A DNA stretch of 64,000 nt, taken from positions 2,438,627-2,502,626 of the forward strand of contig NC_030990.1 in the NCBI RefSeq assembly GCF_000149955.1. The letters run 5' to 3'. The number at the start of each line of letters is the position of its first letter. Position 1 is the first letter of the stretch. The notes beneath the pieces were generated by a model. It was given only the letters and a program-made list of their open reading frames with translations. It was not told where the DNA came from and made no database searches. The translations under genes were made by a program, and so were the position numbers. Origin of the DNA: Fusarium oxysporum f. sp. lycopersici 4287. Taxonomy: Eukaryota; Ascomycota; Sordariomycetes; Hypocreales; Nectriaceae. Shown here piece after piece: positions 57,028 through 64,000 of the stretch.

Positions 57028-59165
57028 ATGTCGGCCGAAGACGACTCCTCCGACCTCTCTTCGCTCTCTTCGTTGTCACCTGCGCCTTCTGATATTGAGT
57101 TGGACGAGCCAGTCCAAGAGCCAGTCGCCAAACCCAAAAAGGGTATCCAGAAATACTTCTCCAAGGCTACAGACAAACCAGCCAAGGAGGCTTCGCCGCC
57201 ACCACGAAAACGCTCACCGTCGCCCCCTCATGAATATGTATTGGCAGATAATCCAGACATCGCAGTATGTGTCCTACTGCTGTGCCTATCTCCTTTTCAC
57301 AATTTTCTATCTTGCCGTTCAGCGCGTGTCGGAGCTGTTGCGACGCGCTACAGTCGCGCATTGGACTTCAAGAGTACAAGCTAACAGCTACAGTTCATTG
57401 TGATGTTCAGAAGCCGATTCAACGACGCATTTCCTAAATCGCTTGCCCATTTTGGCCCACAAGAACTCGAACGTGATATTGTCGAACCCATTCCTGGCGA
57501 TCGAGCAGAACATTTCCTTTGCGCGTTGCTGGGGTTACTATTGAATCGCAAGCAAGATGTCAAGTATGGCAGGAGCCTATGTCGCAAGAAATGATGCGCT
57601 AATCAACAATTAGGCTTGGCCATTACGGTCGCGCTTTAGAGGATGCTGTCAGTACTCACAAGAACCAATGGGCACCTGCTTGGGAGAACAAGAGCCCTTT
57701 GTCTGGAGGCGCAACGTTCGCCTCGATGAACCCTACGCAACGAGTGCGTATTAGCAAACCAACCCTCGAGACTGTCCCTGGTGCTAACATTGATAAAGCT
57801 TACACTCCTGCGATATCTAATTCTTTGGACTCTTTCGTCCTCCGACACCGTCAAAGGACTTATCAATCAATCATACAAGCAAAACCGCCACGAAGATGAT
57901 ACGAACCAGCCTAGATCGGTACAGCCTTGGGGTTCAGATGGAGACAAGCGCCGCTATTTTCTGATTGAAGGGCAAGACGACACTGCTTTCCGCGTTTACA
58001 GAGAGAGCAATCCTGCTGGGACCAACAGAACATGGTGGAGCGTTGCGGGTACCATCGAAGAGCTCAAGGCTCTTGCTGAGAAGCTCCAGGTTAAGGATGG
58101 CGGACCAAAGGCTACAAAGCTAGCTCAGAAAATGTTCTCTGCGGTTCCCCGATTCGAAGCCGGCGAAGATGTTAGTTATAGAGACCTGGCTCTGGCACCA
58201 AGAATGGGTTATGCCACAGCTCTCAACTCGACTACAGTACTGACGCTTTATAGAAACGTAAGCGCCGTGATTACCGCCAGGCGCGCAAGGAACAGTTCAA
58301 GAGACCGGAGCCTGGGTTTTCTCTTTATGAGGGTCGAACTCGGGGCAAGAAGATGAAGTATACATACTCCGACGATGAAGACATCTTCACTACCGACTCG
58401 ACAACTCGACGATCTACTCGCAACACTGGAACTCACACACCCGCAGAGACTGGTCCGGTCACCACTGCTAGTGGTCGACAGATCAAGGCACCAACACGGC
58501 TGAACCCCACAACTGGAAGCAGTGCTCCAGGCAGTGTACAGGGAGACACGTCTGAAGTTGATAGAGAGCAATCCGTTGGTCCAACGGGACGGCCTCGCCG
58601 ATCGGCAGCAGTGAACCACGGCACAACCGGCTGGGCCGAGAACAACAAGGGGCCCCTGCATAACGCCTCTGATGATTCTGACGACGAGAGCGAGGCCGAT
58701 TTCGGAGATGACGAGGAAGATGTTGATGAGCATGTGCCTGAGGAATCAGAAGACGAAGACGACTTCGACGAAGATGAAGCTATGATGGACGATGACCTGG
58801 AAGAGAAAAACCGAAGTCTGGTTGTAAAGCTTTCAGTAACACCACCAAAGTTGCGGAACGTCCTAGGACCCAACTCGCAAGCCGGAAACAAACTGCCAAC
58901 GCCAAGCTCTGATAAGACAGGCGAGGAGCATCGATTGGGAGAATCGCCCCTTGTTGAGATGCAAGACGCTCCAGAAGCGACATCCAGCAAGGAAGCACAG
59001 GCTGCAGCCCAGGAATCTCCCACTCCAAACACTAACTTTGCTGAACGCAACAACGCAAGCCCAGCTGCCCTACATGCGACGTCTCTGGCTTTTAGAGGGA
59101 GCCCAGAAAAGACGCATGCGCAACCTGTTCCCCGCCCTCTCGATGTTGGGGCAAATCACGAGTAG
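57028..59165 (+). CDS. WHIM-domain chromatin protein (ISWI-complex accessory type)
   Basis: Likely accessory subunit of an ISWI chromatin remodeller. Exons are 57028-57264, 57394-57563, 57614-57743, 57799-58170 and 58254-59165 (606 aa). Visible in order: an acidic Ser-rich N-terminus; a KKGIQKYF motif at residues 37-44; an ordered region starting FIVMFRSRFNDAFPK; a WHIM1-like helix LTLLRYLILWTLSSSDTVKG starting at residue 180; a WHIM2-like segment RYFLIEGQDDTAFRVYRES near 231; a basic segment KRKRRDYRQARKEQFKRPEPGF; AT-hook-like GRPRRS; and a strongly acidic tract (about 443-490). WHIM motifs in Itc1, WSTF and Ioc proteins read linker DNA and bind the ISWI ATPase. The third intron (57744-57798) ends in AAG, a weak acceptor, but this keeps NPTQR-LTLLRY in frame. 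An upstream in-frame ATG at 56995 would add 11 residues. Confidence 0.82.
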
Positions 59166-59810
59166 GGGCTGGTCATTTGACACTATACGTTTTTGTTGGA
59201 GTTGGGGAGCTAAGGGTTTATATGGCAAAAAGCCAGCGACGCAGAAGGTTAGCGATATGGCGGAACGGAAATGCAGTATTAGAAGAAGCAAGGTGTTGAT
59301 GGCATCGAACTTGCGTGCCCATGAACAGGGTTCTTTAGAGGTTTAAAGGGAAGCCCAACGGACAACAGTATCTTGACCCAGCGAGGGGTTGAGATGGGCA
59401 AGTATGTCAGCATAGCGAGGCATATTAGTTATTATACCAATGTCAAGCTATATACGACCGTATTGCTATCTAATTCTTTCATGAAGGCAGATGTCACTGA
59501 GAGTGGTGCATTCAGGAGCGAAGAAACAGGCGATGTGTGGTATAGTCAATGGTCAAGGGACAGACTCTCAGAACCAGAAGACAGTAGTTATGTAGAGACT
59601 TTGTCAACCCACCTACCGACTAAGAAGTTCATGTTCAGGGCTTCGAAGTGGCAGAAGCCCATACTGGGTGAAACGCTTTGATAGGCGCTCCGGACTGGCT
59701 TCTCAGACGTTACACAATGATTTGTCGTCATTTTTAGCTTAGTAAATCATACATGGTAATGCGATCGGCCTCCTGAGTATTGTGTGTAGTCTTTTCAACT
59801 CCCGATCTCG
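59166..59810. other. Convergent spacer between the WHIM-domain and DUF1770-like genes
   Basis: I see no gene. The spacer should hold both 3' UTRs. Confidence 0.55.
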
Positions 59811-60407
59811 TCAACCTCTCTTAGGATGGGTAGGTATCTTCCCTAGCATAACAAGTTAGCTTGAATGAAGCATGACCGTGTGTTCAATGACCTACAATTG
59901 TTGACTCCCCACCACCAGCGTCTTACTCGCGCACCTAATGTGTTGCCGTGCAATCGAGCATTTCTGTTCCAATGTTGCCAGCCACAGAGGAAGAGGTTGT
60001 ACACTAAGCCCTGGGTCAAGGGCATGATGATCTGGCACCGTGTTAGCAACCAGAAGCTTTGATACTCTACATATACATGCCTGATCCCTCGTTGTAATCA
60101 ACGCCACCTTCCACCATGTATCCGCCTTGGAGATACTTCGAAGATAGCTCTGCTCGAAGCGCAGATCTGGCAGAGGAGGTAGGTGGGAATGTCTGGGCGC
60201 CGGTCGAAGAACGCTGTAGGGGATGTCCTCTTCTTCATCCTCCTCCTCGTCGATTCCATCGTCGTGCTCGTGCTTGACGTGCTCTAGGGTCACAGGTTGT
60301 CTTCTCTCGGCTGCTGTGGGCGGGTTGGTATCAAGAGCAGGATCTGGATGGTGTTCGATGCTTGCAGCCTGGATAGTGGCGGCAAGCTCTGTGGGAGCCG
60401 AGTCCAT
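59811..60407 (-). CDS. DUF1770-like small conserved fungal protein
   Basis: Minus-strand exons are 60407-60081, 60031-59896 and 59842-59811 (164 aa). The N-terminus is acidic (DEEEDEEEDIPYSVLRPAPR), followed by the conserved block LPPLPDLRFEQSYLRS and DTWWKVALITTRDQ, then IMPLTQGLVYNLFLCGWQHWN and RVRRWWWGVNNWKIP. This matches, from memory, the fungal family DUF1770, whose function is unknown. The hydrophobic, Trp-rich half suggests a membrane-associated or tail-anchored segment (inference). Intron 1 (60080-60032) begins GC (CAG|GCATGT) and is the only frame-keeping solution between RDQ and IMPL. Intron 2 (59895-59843, GTAGGT...CTAG) restores the Trp of NNWKIP; without it the frame runs into an unrelated tail. 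Confidence 0.8.
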
Positions 60408-61547
60408 ATTTGGTGTGCGTAGTCCCGGCTGGAATTATGGTGCGAGTCTGGTGTTTTCAAGATGTCCCGGATTGTTGTCGCCGAACAGATAGCAGATACC
60501 TTGTTGATGAGAGTGGTGTTGATTGCTAAAGGTACCGTAAGGTCAGTACACAGATAGTGGAGGTAAGGTAGGTAGTGATTGACGTCGCATGGATGGCCGA
60601 GCTGCGGAACGTTACTGCTGGGGCGGTAGACTACTAGCGTGTGGAGGTGGTGGGGAATGACCGAGATCCAATGACATTGACTGAATGAGAAGCTCAAGAC
60701 CTGAATATGGATATCAGACATCGATTACTTACGGCTCCTATCATTGAGCTACAGCAACAGCTAAGAATGAACTAGTAGCCCTTGAACATACAGCTTACCT
60801 TGGGCCGGGTTACATAGAAGAAAGCCAATTCAATTTCTGGAACAATCTGCGGGGACTTGAACTAATAAATCTGACATGTATCAATGACTTTTTAGTACTA
60901 TTGGTCTATAGGTGCAAGGTGAATCGCCTCGTCCCTGTCCGCTTCATAGACGTATGTGGTATGCGACTTATACAACTCTCTCAGGGCCCAAGTTTATTTC
61001 ATACAAGCTAGTAATATGATCTGAAGCTTGGAATGCCCAAGGCACATATAAGCGCATCTTGTAACAGGACAGGGACTTCCTGAACAGCGTGAGGCTTGAA
61101 CTAGCCCTATAAGGTCTGCGACCAATGTAGAACTCTTGACACCTGCCCATCAATTGATTGGTAGGCAGAGTTGCAAGAAGGTCTAGGTATGAGTGACGAG
61201 TATCATGATCAGTGCAACGGTGGTTACTGGAGTTTATGCAATCATATGAGTTAAATCTTTATTACAGTAGATGAGACCTGAACCAATTGGAATCATACAA
61301 GGTAAACGTGCTTCTCAAGAGATGATGCAGTGTGACATGTAGACCAGTGGCTTTTAAGGTTGTCAGCATAGACGTATGCGGACATGGTGTAAAACAAGGA
61401 TAGGGCTGAAGGTTGGTTAAAAGTGATGATCGGCATCAGGCCCATCATAGCCTGAAATCAAATAACCCCTTCTTTATTGTCACTCAACCTGAGACGACAT
61501 GAAGTCAATCCTGTTCATAACCTTGACGATAGTATTTTGCTCTGAAG
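60408..61547. promoter_or_regulatory. Divergent promoter region between DUF1770-like and membrane protein genes
   Basis: I see no gene. AGGTA words occur near 60527-60575 (GGTAAGGTAGGTA). Confidence 0.5.
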
Positions 61548-63397
61548 ATGAGCTTCTGTAATGGAGGGGTTCAGTGTGACATTCCAGCTGAGCATGTGGT
61601 GGATGCTGATATGAATGGAATTGGTGTAAGTCCATTACTTTGATTCACATCTGTTCTATTACTCACATATTCTATGTAGGTTGTATTATCCTTTGCCATC
61701 ACAGCTGCAATCTCGGTCATTGTGGCCGTCATGGCCGTTCTCAAACGCGGCATACCCAAGCAGCAGTATATGCGATTCGATGAGAAGGTCCTCTATTGGA
61801 TCGGGGTCAGGAAACCTGCCAACGAGTCCCCTAGCAATCTTGGCTATCAGTCCCTTCTACTCGCATTGAGTGACCAGATGTTGGCCGTTGGGCTGTGCTA
61901 TCTCATCGCCATGTATGCACAAGTCTGCAAGGTATCGCTCTATTCCTTTTATATCGGCGCCCAGCTAGGCTATTTATCATCCACCGTTCACTTATGCACG
62001 CTGTTAGTGTTGAAGTCGTACTTCAGAAAACATCCAAAGCAAGCCCTCTTGCGTGGTGGCTTGATGATGTTGTTCCTGGGACTCCTCGTGGCAACCCTGA
62101 TCCTAGAGTTCATTACACTATCCGAGCCGCGCGACAGGCTATTTCTCTGCGGCCTTCACTATCCGGTATTACCTCGTCTAGGATCAATGGGTGTCAGATG
62201 CTTCTCAATGGCTGTGATGCTGGCCTTTGTCTACTGGAACGCTTTCCGATCGATCAAACTGGACAACTCTCTAAGATACGAACTCGAGAACAACACTTCC
62301 AAGAACACGATCCTACGATGGATATATTCGGGGGGTCAGAGAAAGGTAGACTTTCAGAAGTACTTGGGACACGAGGAAAAAGATAAGCGCCAGCGGAATC
62401 GAAAGAAGGTGGCAATACTGGAACAAAGTCCTGAGTTTTTGGAAACCTTCACCATGGTGACACCGCTTATTGTGGCCGAGATGGCTGCCTCAGTTCTGTT
62501 TGAGTTGCTGGTCGCCATCTTCTCCTTTTCAATTGCCCTGTACACACTGGTCATTGGTGTTTTCTATCAAGGTGCCGACGTCAAGCCACTATTGACCGCG
62601 AGCTTTGGGCAGATTATGCCTATGCTTCTTCTGATCGTTATTGCTCTGACAGCAGTCGAGGTTGGCAGTGAGTCTGTCACACAAAACATGAACTTTGAGA
62701 CATTGACTGAAATATCCTATAGCAATCAAGAACTTCCGAAGGATTGAGATCGAGATCGAAATAAAAAAACATCCCGTCTTATTACACAATGCTACGAGGG
62801 GCGGCCCAGGATCAGAGAGTAATAATGTGCTCTCGAGCCGAGTACAGTCGTTCAACTTACAGAACAGCATGACAGGCGTCACAGAGGATGTGTCGCTGCA
62901 AAATCCTCCTAAAACCTATGGGACCTCATTATTGCCTATGGCTGCTGCATCTCATAGTCAACCAGACCTCTCAGGCACTGCTGGCTTTGGCTCAAGAGTC
63001 GACTCAATGACCAGATGGATGACACCAAGGAGAACGACGACAATAGAATTAGAAGAGGGGGGACGGGTAAGTTGCTCTTGTTTTTCCATATCCAGTGCCT
63101 CCTTTCAGGTGTTGTAGACGAACTAACATGCACTAGTCTCTACTTTATGCTGCCGATTCAACTTTGGATCTTCTTGACATTGCTCTTAGAAGCGCCAAAG
63201 GAATAACCTATGCTGCGATCTGCCTTGTTCTCTTCCTCTTGGCTGGGTATTTTGTTGCATGCTTTCTCTTCTATCAGTATGTGGTGCCAGCTACTGCAGG
63301 AGTACTCATCATAGGAGGCATGTTTGACCTTCTTCGAGGCGTGCGAGGCGTCCACAGAATAAGAAGTGAAAGGCTTCAGAAGGAAATACAGATATGA
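61548..63397 (+). CDS. Polytopic membrane protein of unknown function
   Basis: I do not recognise a named family. Exons are 61548-61625, 61680-62667, 62723-63066 and 63137-63397 (556 aa). The start MSFCNGGVQCDIPAEHVVDADMNG-type N-terminus is followed by at least seven hydrophobic helices in exon 2 (for example VVLSFAITAAISVIVAVMAV, LLALSDQMLAVGLCYLIAMY, LLRGGLMMLFLGLLVATLIL, MPMLLLIVIALTAVEV), a hydrophilic Ser/Thr-rich loop (exon 3), and one or two more helices in exon 4 (AAICLVLFLLAGYFVACFLF). Introns 61626-61679, 62668-62722 and 63067-63136 all have good donors and keep frame. Retention of the second would end the protein at 62747 after the seventh helix, losing the C-terminal segment. The seven-helix-like architecture could suggest a receptor or transporter, but no motif supports either. 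Confidence 0.8.
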
Positions 63398-63989
63398 TGC
63401 AGGCAATACACCATAGTATGATGGCATTTGTTTATTCATACTACCTAGGCGTAGAATCCAAGCCTGCTCTGACATCATATTCTCGTTAAATAGGTAGGTA
63501 GTCAGTCTTGAAGCACACCGAATTACTCACTCAACATCCATCGTTTGCCAAAACCGAGGCATACCTACAGGCAGCAACAGTCCATGATTCAGAGAGCCTG
63601 GACTGGGCTGTCAGCAGTGAATATATGTATTAGAGACCCACTCGGGTACCAATGATTTCAAGCAAAGTACTTCAAAATGTAGTGTCCCCGAGGGCAAAAT
63701 CCAAGTTACGTAGTGGAAGTGTGAAGTGCATTGACTTCATTGCCCCAATTAAGCAGCAAATGAAAGTGGGTTGTGTGCTCTGTGGTGTGTGGGTGTGGGT
63801 GCCTCACTAGGTCATCGCTCGCTGCACGAAAAAATCTGGCACTAACATCCAACTTTTGGGATCTTCAGGCTCCAGAGTCCAGTCCAGAATTAATAGTTCC
63901 ACGACTCCCAGACTCTCGAGGAGAAATCTCTACCGGAAGAATACCACTCACATACAAAGGTCTGAGCTAAGCACAGTTCAACCGCCAAA
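63398..63989. promoter_or_regulatory. 3' flank of the membrane protein gene and probable promoter of the next gene
   Basis: No gene is seen. AGGTAGGTA occurs at about 63492-63500. Confidence 0.45.
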
Positions 63990-64000
63990 ATGAGTGACGC
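63990..64000 (+). CDS. Possible start of the next gene (truncated by window edge)
   Basis: An ATG at 63990 in the context CGCCAAAATGAGTGACGC matches the fungal CAMMATG start consensus and would read Met-Ser-Asp. Only 11 bases are visible, so the gene cannot be identified and the call rests on context alone. Confidence 0.35.

Noticed and set aside
62668..62747. Stop at 62747 as the end of the membrane protein
   Set aside because: A strong GTGAGT...TATAG intron at 62668-62722 restores a longer frame with another membrane segment, so the short form is at most an isoform.
1..64000. tRNA genes, rRNA, CRISPR arrays or intact transposons
   Set aside because: I looked for A/B-box-like patterns, long direct or inverted terminal repeats and transposase or reverse-transcriptase motifs and found none I could support.

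Overview
This is a euchromatic window of a filamentous ascomycete, most likely a Sordariomycete of the Fusarium/Hypocreales type. The evidence is short introns (mostly 47-75 nt) with GTRNGT donors, CTNAC-like branch points and YAG acceptors, long untranslated leaders, and conserved fungal genes (PAN1, PEX3, ATG101, EST1/SMG7, BUD31, a DUF1770-like protein). The genus is inferred, not proven. Two runs of N (13512-13695 and 16919-17571) show a draft assembly, and the second lies inside PEX3. I worked out exon boundaries by hand by requiring reading frame and family similarity to agree across each junction.

Layout. 1-4072: 3' part of PAN1 (endocytic actin scaffold). 4073-11072: gene-free stretch with short tandem repeats, ending in a long pyrimidine-rich leader. 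11073-13391: forkhead transcription factor. 14477-18934: alternating ATG101(-), PEX3(+), BET5(-). 19750-21882: CaMKK/Ssp1-like kinase. 21883-29782: gene-free stretch with a 22-unit perfect CCTTA array. 29783-31354: Hal4/Sat4-like kinase. 32650-33792: peroxisomal sarcosine-oxidase-family flavoenzyme ending in SKL. 34676-36048(-): unrecognised Ser/Pro-rich protein. 36049-43071: third long gene-free stretch. 43072-61000: dense housekeeping block with RPC19, NDUFA6, BUD31, ZNF511-like, EST1/SMG7, adenosine kinase, RPL2, WHIM-domain protein and DUF1770-like protein. 61548-63397: polytopic membrane protein of unknown function. A start codon at 63990 may open the next gene.

Organisation. Strands alternate, so most neighbours are divergent pairs sharing a promoter (ATG101/PEX3, BET5/kinase, NDUFA6/BUD31, ZNF511/EST1, RPL2/WHIM, DUF1770/membrane protein) or convergent pairs with short spacers. 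The long gene-free stretches flank regulators (forkhead factor, two kinases, the Ser/Pro-rich protein). This is the usual fungal arrangement of large upstream regions for regulatory genes.

I found no gene cluster that looks like a new defence, secondary-metabolite or mobile system, and no convincing tRNA, rRNA or intact transposon. The signals most worth a second look are: three GC-AG introns among about 43, all fixed by reading frame; a family of related pentanucleotide arrays (TCAGG/TAAGG) at three loci plus a scattered AGGTA/TACCT palindromic motif confined to intergenic DNA; a 3'-flanking stem-loop and a frame-preserving intron in the Hal4-like kinase; a PCNA-binding-like motif in the WHIM protein; and the unrecognised membrane and Ser/Pro-rich proteins.
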